Notes: generated by a model not told the origin, from the sequence alone. A stretch of DNA of 64,000 nt from Euglena gracilis (GCA_039621445.1 CP154956.1:72538914-72602913); one strand, 5' to 3'; numbered from the stretch's first letter, positions 18,868 to 29,989 are shown. Program-made: numbers and translations.

Positions 18868-18947
18868 AGGGGGCCCCCTTCGGGGGCCCCCCTGCTGAAC
18901 ACGTTTTCAGGCTGAAATCTGGGCTCAGCCACAATTTGTGTGTAAAA
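18868..18947. repeat. P1 half-palindrome
   Basis: GGGGGCCCCCTTCGGGGGCC tip and one arm ending in GCCACAATTTGTGTG; the other arm is missing. Confidence 0.75.
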
Positions 18948-19164
18948 ATAAGACCACCCTCCCCTCTAAAACAATTTTTCAGCCCCCTCCAAAAAAAATT
19001 CCATTCATTCATAGCGACCTTTGGCTGACTAGTCGCTAGCGACCACCAGTAATAAGTCCACCCCCCCAAAAGTTTTTAAGCCTTGCCAAAAAATTCAGTC
19101 CTTGTTCGCTGCTCGACCTCCACCTAACCCTAGCCCTGACCCTGACCTAACCCTGCATTTGGTC

Positions 19165-19505
19165 TGAGAAGGACAGTTCTGAGAATTGTGTGTGCTTTTC
19201 CGACCTGAGATGTGACAAATTTCTCTTTTCGGGGGTGCGCACTTTTTAGGACCCACCCACCCAGGGGGGGCCGCCCCCAGGAGGGGTCCCGGGGGACCCC
19301 CCCACTTTTCTCCTAAAATGGCCAAAAAATCACGAAAAATGCTGAAAATAGCACTTAAAAAAAATTGGTGCCTTCGGCGCCGAAAAGTTCATCCCACCCC
19401 CCTCTGGGGGAACCCTGGGGGGGGCTCAGCCGGACCCACCCACCCTACCCCCCCACAGGCGGGGGTCAAAGACTTAAAAAAAAAACCCTGCCTTGGGGGG
19501 TTCGC
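19165..19505 (+). repeat. Dispersed repeat with GGTGCCTTCGGCGCC hairpin
   Basis: Its order (ACAGTTCTGAGAATTGTGTG, GTGCGCACTTTTTAGGACC, TTCGGCGCCGAAAAG hairpin, CCGGACCCACCCACCCTACC) recurs in reverse orientation at about 26,865-27,290. Confidence 0.7.
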
Positions 19506-20034
19506 ACTTTTTGAGCACTGCGCATAAATTTAGTGAAGTGCGAAAAATTCGGTCGTGAGATGAAATGGACGATTTATTGACCCCTGCAGGATTGGCGATT
19601 AATCGAGGGGTGGCAAAGGATTGATCGAAAAAACAATTAATCGAACCAACCTCAACCCCAATTTCTCATGTGAGGAAGCCCCTGAATCACACCATTGCTT
19701 ACCAACCCCAGGGGGGAGGGGTGTCACTTCCCACTTTCAAAAAACCAGTTGAACTCAGGCTTCTTGTCTGTTTATGGCTGGCGCTCCTTCTGCCCAGTTT
19801 GTGTGGTGAGCAGGCCCCCCCCCCTGGAGCCAAAAACCAGTCAGTCAGTCACTGCACGACCAGTCAGTCACCACCCAGGGTCGGAAACACCTTGAGCACA
19901 TGCCCTGAATGAACGAACGACTTTTATTTGAAAAACAACGGCAAAAAGCATGATCCCCAGTTTCCCTCGATCGCACATTCCAAATCAGGCATTTTTTTGC
20001 ATTTTTGCCAATTTCTTGTTTGAAACCGTGTATT

Positions 20035-20778
20035 GGGGCTCTGGCTTTACGCCTGAACCGGCGTCCAGAACGCCGGTTCGGGCGGGAAGTCGGCGTCCTG
20101 GGGGACCCAAAATAAAAAGTGCCAAAAAGTGTCCAAAAGGGCTTGTAGGCATGTGGCAATCATATCTGAGCAGTTTTTGAGGGTTATTTGGCCAGAAATT
20201 GGGGTATTTTGTGGAACAATTTCCATTTGGCCAAATTTGGCGATTTTGTGAAATAGAGTACCATACAGCACAGCTGAAATCTAAAGCCATCTGCTGAAAG
20301 CCCTTGAGAAGGGCTATCGATCAAGGGGCAACATGACAGGTGAACAGTGGATTTTGGAATTTGCAAAAAGGGTCGGAACATGCGATTGGCAATTTTCTGG
20401 GCGCTATGCTGTGTGGCTGAGTTCTGAGGGTACCAAGCGAAAGGTCTTGGGGAGAGCTTTCGATTGATATGCTGTATGGCACCTGAGGTGTGGGATTTCA
20501 CAAATTAAGATGTCAAATTTTGGAATACACGATCGCTGAAAATAAGCGCGGTGTGCATGATGGCTGAATTCCGTGGCCATCTGTCAAAAGCCCTTGAGAA
20601 GAGCTTTCGATTGATGGGCAACGTGGCATCAGATATGTGAAAATTTCAATCGGCCGATCGACATGGCCATGAGCCCAAAGGAGCCCAAACATGCTCAAAA
20701 ATGTTCAGAAACTGGGTATTTAGGACGAAATTGGCCGTGATTCCTTGAACGCTGGTTCGGGCGTGAAGCCAGAGCCCC
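20035..20778. mobile_element. TIR element, 744 bp, GGGGCTCTGGCTT ends, copy 1
   Basis: GGGGCTCTGGCTTTACGCC at the left is inverted as GGGCGTGAAGCCAGAGCCCC at the right. Three internal repeats share CCCTTGAGAAGAGCTTTCGA and TGATGGGCAACATGGCA. It has no ORF of note. Copy 2 lies at 22,994-23,765. Confidence 0.75.
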
Positions 20779-20796
20779 TAATCCACGGTTTCTACA

Positions 20797-20914
20797 CACA
20801 AATTGTGGCTGAGCCCAGATATCAGCCTGAAAACGTGTTCAGCCAGGGGGGGCCCCCGAAGGGGGCCCCCTGAACACGTTTTCAGGCTGAAATCTGGGCT
20901 CAGCCACAATTTGT
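20797..20914. repeat. Long palindrome P1, copy 2
   Basis: Same 118-bp foldback as at 11,249, again immediately left of an element X. Confidence 0.85.
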
Positions 20915-22127
20915 TTAAAAATGTGTTCAGAGCCCTCCAAATGCCTGCCCTGAAATTTGTGGTCATGATTCACGCCAGGGGTCAAAAAGGCGAAAATGTG
21001 AAATTCGGACCCAAAAAACGACGCCCTAATGGAAACGTGCCTGACCACAGATGCCCTAATGGAAAACGTGTCATTGCCACAGATGCCCTAATGGAAAACG
21101 TTTCACTCCCCCCTTTTTTTCCGCAGCCCTCCCACTATGGCTAAATGCACGGCAAATTTTGTTAATGGTCTTTTGCCACCTCCCCCTAGGGCGGAACTGT
21201 TCCTGGCTGCTGTCGCGGTATACCAGCAAGATGCCAAAGAAGCCGAAGGTTGACCCCCTTCATGGCACCTTGCTGGCACAGGGCAACAAAAAGAAAAAGT
21301 CCGGCTCCGTAGGTGCAGAGCTTGCTGCTGTTGCCAACTGTTTGGGGTTCGCCAAACTGTGTCAACATCGGCAAGCCTCTTATCCTGAGCTGGATGATTT
21401 CTTTGTTGCCTGGACAGGATGGGAGCTGGAACCCAGCCTGTTGTTCGATGAGGCGAGCATCATCGAACAATGTGTGGCTCAACTTGCGCAGCAGTCGGGG
21501 ACTTTGTTCGTTTCAGGGAATCGTCCGGCAACCTCTTTTCACACATACGTGAATGCCGTCGCTCGGGCATTCCGCAAAACCACGACCGAGGGAGTTGTTG
21601 CCTTTTGCAGAGCGCCAATTCCCCCCCCCCCGACCAACCCCCTCTGCCTCGTGCTGTGTCCCGACTGCCTATAAAACAGGAGAAATGTGGTTTTTGTGGT
21701 GTTGCCATTCCCAAAAATCCAAATCGTGCGGAGCTGAGGAAAGTGGTGCGTGACGCCTGCGGTTTGGCATATCATTTTCATTGCCAAGATTTGCGGCCGC
21801 CACCAAAGTATGGTTCTTTTTTTTGTGTAAAGTGTGTCGTGTTCCGTGATGTCCGCCACTCCGTGTCGGAGTGCTCCAAGGCAACAACTGGCCTTCTGTT
21901 GTGTTGTAGAGTGCCCCCGACCCGCCTCACTCGTTGAGGGCCACCTCGGCCTCTCAACCGCTCGCCGATTTTTCATGATAGCGATTTTTTGCTTCTTGCT
22001 CGGGGTTGCCACAGATGCCTTAATGGAAAACGTGTCATTGCCACAAAACGTCATTGCCTCATGGAAAACGTGTTCATGACCACGAATTTCAGGGCAGGCA
22101 TTTTTGGCGGGCTGAACACATTTTTAA
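20915..22127 (+). mobile_element. TIR element X, copy 2
   Basis: Arms of the same sequence as copy 1 at 20,915-20,975 and 22,067-22,127. It has fewer internal GAAAACGTG units and lacks the 297-bp insertion, so it shows the pre-insertion state of copy 1. Confidence 0.8.
21136..21937 (+). pseudogene. Element X protein, copy 2
   Basis: ATG at 21,136 lies 10 nt after a CT tract and CCGCAG acceptor (MAKCTANFVNGLL). A second frame from ATG 21,231 starts MPKKPKVD, similar to a nuclear localisation signal, and runs to 21,674 through the recombinase-N-like domain. The PHD-like finger lies in the next frame (CGFC, YHFHC, CVKC); the switch falls in a C10 run at about 21,620-21,630. One zinc ligand of copy 1 (Cys in VVCDAC) is Arg here, so the finger is damaged. 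Shared residues between copies show that the N-terminal frame is real coding sequence. How it joins the second frame is unresolved. Confidence 0.55.
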
Positions 22128-22530
22128 CAACTGTATCCAGAACGCCGGTTCGGGCATGAAGCCGTGTTTCAGAACGCCGGTTCGGCGTTCTGAAACACAG
22201 CTTCACGCCCGAACCGGCGTTCTGGACACAGTTTTCGGATCAGAAACCATTCCAAATCTCGTCCTTGTGTTGTAAGGATGGTGAAAAACAGCTGAAATCA
22301 AAGATAAAAAATTTGCCTCAGACGAAATGCCTTTTTTTTGCATTTTGTTTAAAGCAAGCTGCCACCTATGATTGAAACCTCAAACTGGCGTTTGGGACGC
22401 CGGGTTCAGGACAGAACCGGCGTCCCCCCCCCCCACGGGTTTTCTGGACGCCGGTTCTGTCTGAAAAAAAGCGTTAGGGACGCTGGTTCTGTCCAAAACC
22501 GGCGTCCGTTTTGTCATCCCTAAAAATGGC
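22120..22530. repeat. CAGAACGCCGGTTCGGGC palindromes
   Basis: A near-perfect foldback of about 105 bp at 22,128-22,233 with a CGCCGGTTCGGCG tip, followed by further GGACGCCGG / CCGGCGTCC inverted pairs to 22,530. Related arms occur at 22,840-22,975 and in the TIR elements at 20,035 and 22,994. Confidence 0.75.
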
Positions 22531-22993
22531 ATAAAAAGTGCCCCAAAATGGATGCTAAGTGAATTATACAGAAACAATTTTTCTCTTCAAATCGACAGCC
22601 TGTGGGGTCCAGGGGTCCAGGGGAATTGTGCAATTAGGATTTCCCAGTGACAGGAAATGAGACGGCGTGGCTGAATGTGGTGGTGATCACCAGTCGTCCG
22701 ATGAGCTTTCAATTGAGGGGTGAGTTTGAACCTGAACGATTTATACTGCCAGAGATACACTCGCGATCGTCGGAATTTGGCTGCAAAGTGGCGTGACATT
22801 TCAGATCAGTGGTCGGAGATGTCCTTTGACCGAAGGTTGGGGACGCCGGTTCTGTCCTGAACCTGGCATCCCTAAAACGCCGCTTTAAACGGGGGGGGGG
22901 GGGGCAGACGCCGGGTTCTGTCCTGAACCCGGCGTCCAGGGACGCCGGGTTCAGGACAGAAATGGCGTCCGCCCCCCCTTTTTGTAGCAGTCT

Positions 22994-23765
22994 GGGGGCT
23001 CTGGGTTCACGCCCAAACCGGCATCTGGGACACTGGTTCGGGCGGGAAATTCTGCGCCAAACCGGTGTCCAGAACGCCGGTTCGGGTGTGAACCCGGCGT
23101 CTGGGGGACCCAAAATAAAAAGTGCCAAAAAGTGTCCAAAAGGGTTTGTGGACATGTGGTAATCATATTTGAGCAGTTTTTGGGGGGTCTTCTGCCAGAA
23201 ATTGAATTGGGGGTTTGAAGAACAATTTCCTTTTGGCCACTTTTGGGGAATATTTGAAATAGAACACCATGCAGCATTGCTGAAATCTAATGCCATCTGC
23301 TGAGAGCCCTTGAGAAGAGCTTTTGATCGATGGGCAACATGGCAGGTGAAAAGTGGAATTTCGAACTTGTAAACAGGGTCGGAAAATACGATCGCCGATT
23401 TTCAGAGCGCTGTGCAATGGGCTGAGTTCTGTGGGTACCAAGCGGCAGGTCTTGGGGAGAGCTTTCGTTTGATATGCTATATATGGCACCTGAGCTGTGG
23501 GATTTGACAAATATGTCAAATTTTGGAATACATGTTCGCCGAAAATAAGAGCTCTGTGCATTATGGCCGAATTCTGAGGCCATCTGCCCTTGAGGAGAGC
23601 TTTCGATTGATGGGCAACATGGCATCAGAAGTGTAGAATCTACTAATTTCGACCGGCGGCCAATTTCGGCGAAAGTCGCCCAAAATTGCCCCAAACGTGG
23701 GTATTTGGGGCGAACTTGGCCGTGATTCCTCAGATGCCAATTCGGGCATGAACCCGGTGCCTGGG
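22994..23765. mobile_element. TIR element, GGGGCTCTGG ends, copy 2
   Basis: Same layout and orientation as copy 1 at 20,035, including AAAGTGCCAAAAAGTGTCCA and three GAGAGCTTTCG(A/T)TTGAT units. The ends have drifted (GGCTCTGGGTTCACGCCC / GGGCATGAACCCGG). Confidence 0.7.
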
Positions 23766-25855
23766 ACAACAACAATAAACAACAATAACGCCAAACTGGG
23801 AAGCAAAAGGTCATTGGAAAGAACAATGTTTGGATAAAGGTTTCATCCCCAATAACTTAAATTTTCCCAATCATTGTTGCCATGTTGCCTCAACACCTCT
23901 GCCCATTGGAATTTGCATATAATGGCATTTACCTGTGGCCATCCTTGCCTTGCACAGACCATTGGCACTAGGTTCATCAGGTTCTGTGGACATCCAAGAA
24001 AGACACCCAGATAAAAATGGACTTTTTTCTAAAAAAAAACATTTCAAAGAACTTTTCCCCTAACCCGTCCGTGACGTTTTTTTGTTTTTTAATTTTTTTA
24101 AAAAAAACATATGATTTTTGTTTCAAAAAAACAAGCCATCAACCTTGCATCGCGGTGCACACTTTTTCAAATACCTCATATTTCCCTGCGTATAATGCAT
24201 TAGGAAACACACTCGTCGCACAATTCTCAAACCGGTTTCAGACCGCCACAACATGTTCCCAGCATGCACATTGTGGGAAAGCATCCACGCGGCATTGGGT
24301 CCATTGCAAAAAATACATTCAAAAAAGTCTTCACAGGCTGAAAACCTGGACCCCCCAAGCTTGCGGAAAATTGTGCACCGCCAAAACATGATGATGGATG
24401 TTAACATCGACTGAGATTTTATTTGGGTAGGGTGAGGTCACCTCCGGTTCAGAAAACAGGAATCAAACAGAACCATTAACAATTTTCATGAGACAGAATT
24501 GATTTGATGAAAAAGGGGAGCATGCCATTGGTTGTGACTCAGAGCCAAATGAGGTGAGCCATTTCCTCGGTGCAACAAACCCCCTGTCCATGGACAAGGC
24601 TGCGTCTTGGATCATTTCACCCCAAAGTGGCCAAAATTTTTGGCAAGGCTTGGTTTACCCCAAAGTGGCCATTTGCTTTCGTGGCCAAAAGTGACCCCCA
24701 CCTTAGAGTGGCCGCTTTGGGGTCCCACGGTGCCTGGAGGGTGGCCACTTTGGGGGGGGGGGTGATGCCAGTTTTGGTTAATCAGGATCATTTTGCGTTT
24801 CTTGTCATTTTCCACACTTTTAACTGGTTGCCTGTTTCTTTTGAAACCCCCCAAAATTTTCCTCAACCACAAAGAATCTCAAAGGCAAACTTCATTCATT
24901 GAGAGCGGCTGGAGATGATCCAAAGCATTTGCCAGGTAAAATATGCATTGAAGAAAAGGCTGGTTCATTTCGGGGGGAGGGGGTCACATGGCCAGCCACA
25001 TGGGCCACAATTTCACCCATGCAGATTTTACAGCGCAGGACGCTGGCCACACATACAAATTGGCCTTGATGGCTCATGTGGCCTGGCCACATTAAAATAT
25101 CTCGAAAATGAAGCAAAATCAAAGGAAATGTGCGGAGACCTAAATTGAAGCCCTTGAAACACCCCATCTAATTGTATTTTGATTTCTGTGTAACTCCCCG
25201 CGAAGCTCGAGATATGGCTGATTTACGGCCCAAAACAGCGCCACAGGTTTCCAACTTAGCCATTTTCGGCCATTTGTTGGGTCAAAAAATCAATTTTTCT
25301 AGATAGTAATCTCCGGGGGGTTGTGTTATGGATGTATCGAGTTCGGCCAAACTTTAGGTCTAACACCCGTCTACAAGTTAGGCCTAAAGTTAGGCCGAAT
25401 CCTAACCCTAACCCTGCTCCAACACTCCCCACTCCCACAAGAGAAAAAGAGAACTTTTTTCCCCCTCCACTTCTGACAAGCCCCACACCCCCCAATTTTT
25501 TTTGTGTTTTCCCCCCACCCTCACAATCAAAAATTTGTAAATTTTCCGCCCGTACCCTAACCCACAACACCCCCCCAAAAAGAGAATTTGTGCACACATC
25601 TGGCACAAGACCGAAAAGAGAAAATTTCAGAGTTTATCCCCGCAAGAACCCATGCCACAAGAACACCACGTCCGCCTGACTTTGCCCATAGCACTTACCT
25701 GTTTGCTGCACACGCCATTTCCTCCAAAGTTGGTCCACATTGTTTACCTGTTTGCCACATAAATGCCATGTCCGCCTGATTTTTCCTGCACAGTTCACCC
25801 GTTTGCTATTTATGCTACGTCCACCAAATCTTGTCCACGCCAAAGGATTTTGTCA
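23766..25855. other. No supported gene
   Basis: It holds an inverted pair of CCAAAGTGGCCA motifs (24,615-24,760), a short CCTAACCCTAACCCT stretch near 25,405 and AT-rich sequence. Frames on both strands at 24,123-24,407 are open but resemble nothing I know. Confidence 0.4.
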
Positions 25856-25859
25856 TTTG

Positions 25860-25976
25860 AGAGGGGGGGAGGGGGTGGGGGAGGGAGAAGGGGATGGGGG
25901 GTTCAGGGTGGGGAGGGGGTGGGGGAGGGGAGGGGGGGGGGGGGAGGATGGGCCTGCGCCCCCCCCCCTCCCCCAG
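25860..25976 (+). repeat. Purine (G) tract followed by C tract
   Basis: About 95 bp of almost pure G with A/T interruptions, then C runs. It has strong G-quadruplex potential and is likely hard to sequence. Confidence 0.8.
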
Positions 25977-26204
25977 GCACATCCAAAGGGACGCCCCGTT
26001 GCATTTCACCTGTCTTTTTTTGCATCACGATATTCATGCTATTGTACAGTGAACCTCCCCCCCTGAGCGATTGTGGCTCACCTGGTGGACGATGCACCTA
26101 GTTCAGTCCTATCAGGATCAAAAGTTGAGTCAGATCCCAGCGGGCCCACAATTTTGGCCCGATTTTGGGAGGTACCTCCCCCCCTTGTTGTTGTTGACCC
26201 CCCC

Positions 26205-26330
26205 CAGGGTTCGATATAAGGAGGGCGTACATGGTTTAGGTGGGGGGGTGTCCCCCCCACCCCCCCCCTCCTCGCCGGCAGGGGGGGTCCGGACCACCCC
26301 CCCCCCCACCTGTCCTTATATCGAACCCTG
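26205..26330. mobile_element. CAGGGTTCGATATAAGGA TIR element, short copy
   Basis: Same ends as 6999-7435 but only 126 bp; the interior hairpins are deleted. It is flanked by C7-C8 runs on both sides, so a target duplication cannot be proven. Confidence 0.75.
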
Positions 26331-26864
26331 CCCCCCCCTGTTCAACAGCACCTTTCTGGAACGGAAATTTTTTCTTTGCGTGGCCAAAAAAATTCCCCAA
26401 AAAAACAGCCAAGGCACTTCAAAGTCGTTACTGGCACCATCTTTTTGACCTTCCTCCCTGCCCTGTTATTTGGGCACTGCCCATCTATCCATATTTGTGT
26501 GTATGGCAGGGATTTACCAATTATCCCCCCAGGGGGGCCCCACTAGTAAAACCTGGGGCGGGATCCAACGTTTGATGATGATGCATGTGCATACATGTAT
26601 GTACTTGCCGCAGGCAGCGTTGCGGAATATTTTTGTCCTCGCTAACCTCTTGGACCAAAAAAACTGAGGGTGCCCCGTTATTGGAACATCTTTTTCGGCC
26701 TTCCCCCCGCCCCGTTATTTGGGCACTGCCCACTCAAAGGACACTGCCCCGTTATTTGGGGGGGGGTTAGGGCACTGCGCACAATTGGGGCACTGCGCAC
26801 TCATTAGGGGGGTTTACAACCTAACGGCACCTAACAGCACCCCGCCCTGTTACTTGGGGGGTTT

Positions 26865-27290
26865 AATAAGTGCGCACCCTCCAAGGGTCCGAAACCACCT
26901 CCTTAGAAAGTGCGCACCCCCACCAAAGGAGAAACTGTTGGCATATTTCAGGTCAGAAAAGCACACACAATTCTCAGAATTGTCTTTCTCAGACCAAATG
27001 TTTCTTTCGTCCAAGCCAGGGGTTTTTTTTAGTCGTGGACCCCGGGGGGGGTAGGGTGGGTGGGTCCGGCCGAGCCCCCCCCCCCCCCCCGGGGGGCCCC
27101 CGGAGGGGGGTGGGATATACTTTTCGGCGCCACAGGCGCCGAAAAAATGCTATTTTTAGCACTTTTCGCGATTTTTCGGCCATTTTTTTGTGGGTCCCCC
27201 GGGACCCCCCCCCCCCCCAGGGGTAGGTGGGTGGGGGGACCTCCCCCCCCGGTCTTAAAAAAAAACCCCTGGTCCAAGCCCAAATTTGAC
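26865..27290 (-). repeat. Inverted copy of the 19,165-19,505 repeat
   Basis: AAGCACACACAATTCTCAGA, TTTTCGGCGCCACAGGCGCC hairpin and GGGTGGGTGGGTCCGG appear in the reverse order and orientation. Confidence 0.7.
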
Positions 27291-27882
27291 ACATAATCAC
27301 TTGATTCATTGCTTGGCATTCGCAAAATAGGGGGAAACCTGAAAAAGAGCGGTGGAAAACGTAAATATTTTGTGCTTTGCCCCAATAAGTGCACAGTGCC
27401 CTGATAAAAAGTGCGCACCCCTTGGGGGTCCGAATCCACGTCCTTAAAATGCGCACCCGTGCACTTATTGGGGTTTTTATCGGAGGTATGGGCCGCTTCC
27501 AAATGTTTTCCCCTGTGAATTTGGTGATTTGGTGCAATATGAGAGGTCCAATGGTGCAATTGTGGAGGCCAGTTTGCTGGCACTGTCTGTTTTTTTTTAT
27601 GGTATCGTGCCGTTGACACAGTGTGTCATTGACACGCATTTTCCTGCCAGATTGGCGTGTCAACGACAAGGGGTACCCTCAGGTCCCAGGTTCGAACCCC
27701 GGCAGACCTCGTTTTTGGCCCATTTTTTTCCAGTTCACATAGAGGCCGAAAAACATTTTACCGTTTTCCAGTCCACACAGAGGACAAAAAACATTTTGTG
27801 TCATTTTTCCTGATGAATATTTTTTTTTCGGGTTGATTTTTTAATGTTCAATGTTGGTTTGAAACATATATGAGCGGCAAAT

Positions 27883-27955
27883 GGCGTCTGCCAGGTTCGA
27901 ACCCGCGACGTCCCGTGTATGAAGCGGGCGCTCTTTCTACTAGGCCACAGTCGCC
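27883..27955 (-). tRNA. tRNA-like sequence, anticodon CAT
   Basis: The 73-nt minus-strand sequence folds as a cloverleaf: acceptor GGCGACT/AGACGCC (one mismatch), D arm GGCC...GAGC, anticodon stem CCCGC/ACGGG with loop TTCATAC, and T arm with the invariant GTTCGAAC. Mismatches in the T stem and anticodon stem mean it may be a tRNA-derived SINE head or a decayed gene. A second T-arm-like box (GGTTCGAACCCC) lies on the plus strand at about 27,692-27,705. Confidence 0.5.
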
Positions 27956-28039
27956 ATGCAACACATTTGAAAATAATCGTTTTTATAACACATTTCCTGT
28001 TGCAACAAAAACACCTTCCCTGATCATTTTTATGCGCCC

Positions 28040-28280
28040 AACACGCTCTGAAAAAATTGGTTACCTGACTGGGAGACTCCGCAGAAGCTGGTTATCTGAC
28101 CCTCCGCAGAGCCAGCCTCCGCGGAGGCTGGTTACCCGGTACCTCCTCGAAGGCAATCAAAAAAAGTGGGATTCTGCTTTTGCAGAGGAGCCTAGGAGGC
28201 TGGTTACCTGGGATCAGAGGTTACCAGCCTCTCAGGTAACCAGCCTCTGTGGAGCCTCAGTGGATGCTCAGGTAACCGAA
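28040..28280. repeat. GGTTACC / CAGCCTC inverted repeats
   Basis: Several GAGGCTGGTTACC and GGTAACCAGCCTC copies alternate and can fold into nested hairpins. No ORF of note. Confidence 0.6.
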
Positions 28281-28726
28281 AGTCAAGGAACCAAATTTTC
28301 TGGAGACGGTGGTGATTAACTGGTTTTCCAAAAAAATAATGGTGACTGGTTTTTGGAAGAGCGAAGTGACCCCCCGGGGTCGTTAAAAAGTTATTCAGCA
28401 GTGATCCCTGCAACATTTTGGAGCTTGGGATGCACTCCAAGGTGCTCAGAGGACGCATGACCCGTGTTTTCCCATTCACAGTGAAACGGACCTAAGGGTG
28501 AACGGGATCAAAAATAAAATAAAAAAGTCAAAAAAAAGGGTCGAAAAACACATTTTTTGACACTTTGGGTGGATGGATGGATGATGGTCCAAGATTGCGA
28601 GAAATCAACTTTTTCCCGAAGTTGACCCGTTTGTCAAAATATGTCCATTTTTTCCAGCCATTTTCCTCCATGACCATTTCGGCCATTTTTTTGATTTGAA
28701 TATGATGGGACAGGATGATTTTTTTT

Positions 28727-29143
28727 GCTTACCCCCCCCCCCTAGTCGTACGACCACCCCTCATTTATGACCACCCCCCCGGTCACAGGTTGCAGGTCAT
28801 GGGGGTGTTATGACCACCCCCCCCCCCCCGGTCACAGGTTGCAGGTTGCGAAAAATTTAACCCCCAAAAATAAGTCCCCCCCTGGCCGGTCCGAGCAAAA
28901 ATCCATGAAATGGACCCCCCCAAAATAAGGTCCCCCCTGCCGGCGCGAAGCGCCGGATTTTTGAAAAATGGGACATTTTGGGGGGGTAAATCTGCCATTT
29001 TGGGACAGTTTTCACACACTTCTACGACCGCCTCCTCATCTATGACCACCCCCCGGTCACAGGTTGCAGGTTATGGGGGTGTTATGACCACCCCCCCCCC
29101 AGTCACAGGTTGCAGGAACCCGGTCATACGACTAGGGGGGGGT
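28727..29143. mobile_element. Inverted-repeat element with CTAGTCGTACGACC ends
   Basis: GCTTACCCCCC...CTAGTCGTACGACC at the left is matched by GGTCATACGACTAGGGGGGG and GTAAGG at the right. Inside, GGTCACAGGTTGCAGGT occurs four times around a central CCGGCGC-GAA-GCGCCGG hairpin (28,940-28,956). Confidence 0.65.
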
Positions 29144-29495
29144 AAGGACCGCCCTTTCGAACCGCATTTTTTTGTGTTTTTTTGATTGTACAAATGTATG
29201 TTTTCCTTCTGTTTCCTTCTGTTTTTTTTTGCTTTTTTGTTTTTTCCCCCCAGCAGTTTCCTGATTTTTGGTGGGAAATTTTTTTGACCTTGGCTGAAAT
29301 TCCATATTTTGGAATCAGAATGTTCCAAAATCTATCAAAATATGGAGCTTAAACGCCGAAAAATTTCCCCAGAGAAGATGAAAATTTTCAGCAAAAAAGC
29401 GTCCTTCCCAGGGAGCTCCTAAAGGAATTTACATGGCCTATCTGCATTTTTTTGATTTTTTTGCATTTTTTTTGTGTCGCGTTCTTTGAGGGTCC

Positions 29496-29705
29496 ATGTT
29501 GCGTTTTTCCCCCCTGATTGAAGACGGTGTGGCAAATGAAGACGAAGACAGTGGAATGATGTGCCATTGCATTGTTTCACAGGTGAATAATTATTACAAC
29601 CGAGTGCGGACTGTCATCGTTGAGAGGGAGAAGCGCAAGAACGGTCCAGATCATCAGTTCAAGGATCTTCCTTGGATGGATAGGGAAGAACAACGCTCCG
29701 GATGA
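29496..29705 (+). CDS. Short ORF, unknown, possible exon
   Basis: A 69-codon frame (acidic EDGVANEDEDSG, then charged NYYNRVRTVIVEREKRKNG) stands out from its surroundings by a balanced, protein-like composition. A TTTCACAG acceptor-like site at about 29,574-29,582 suggests it may be two exons. No family was recognised. Confidence 0.2.
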   Translation: MLRFSPLIEDGVANEDEDSGMMCHCIVSQVNNYYNRVRTVIVEREKRKNGPDHQFKDLPWMDREEQRSG

Positions 29706-29989
29706 TTTTTCAGCCAACCTGTGTGGGGTGTCTGGTGCAACGGGCTGTGTCTTTGCATCTGGTTTTGCATGAGTTGCTTTTTTGTGAGGTGAAAGGGTGC
29801 ATGCACACTTGCTTTTGTTGATTCTATTTTCAAAGGAGATGGCATCAAGGTGGGGTCAAGGTGGGGTTGCAGGGTGGGACTGGCCATTCATCTGTTGTTG
29901 TCGAGTCCCAATGTCAATGATATCTCCTGAGTAATTGAGTTCAATCTCCTGAACAGGGGATTTCTTTAGCCGGAGGGTACCCTACCCCC

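Noticed and set aside
22709-23826. Minus-strand frames of 179-195 codons
   Set aside because: They follow the TIR element copy 2 and its palindromes; the same frames are broken in copy 1, and no conserved residues stand out.
24123-24407. Minus-strand 94-codon frame as a gene
   Set aside because: An equally long frame exists on the plus strand, neither has recognisable motifs, and no splice or start context supports it.
25400-25420. CCTAACCCTAACCCT as an interstitial telomere
   Set aside because: Only two to three units; similar words also occur at 19.1 kb and 10.38 kb. Too short to call.
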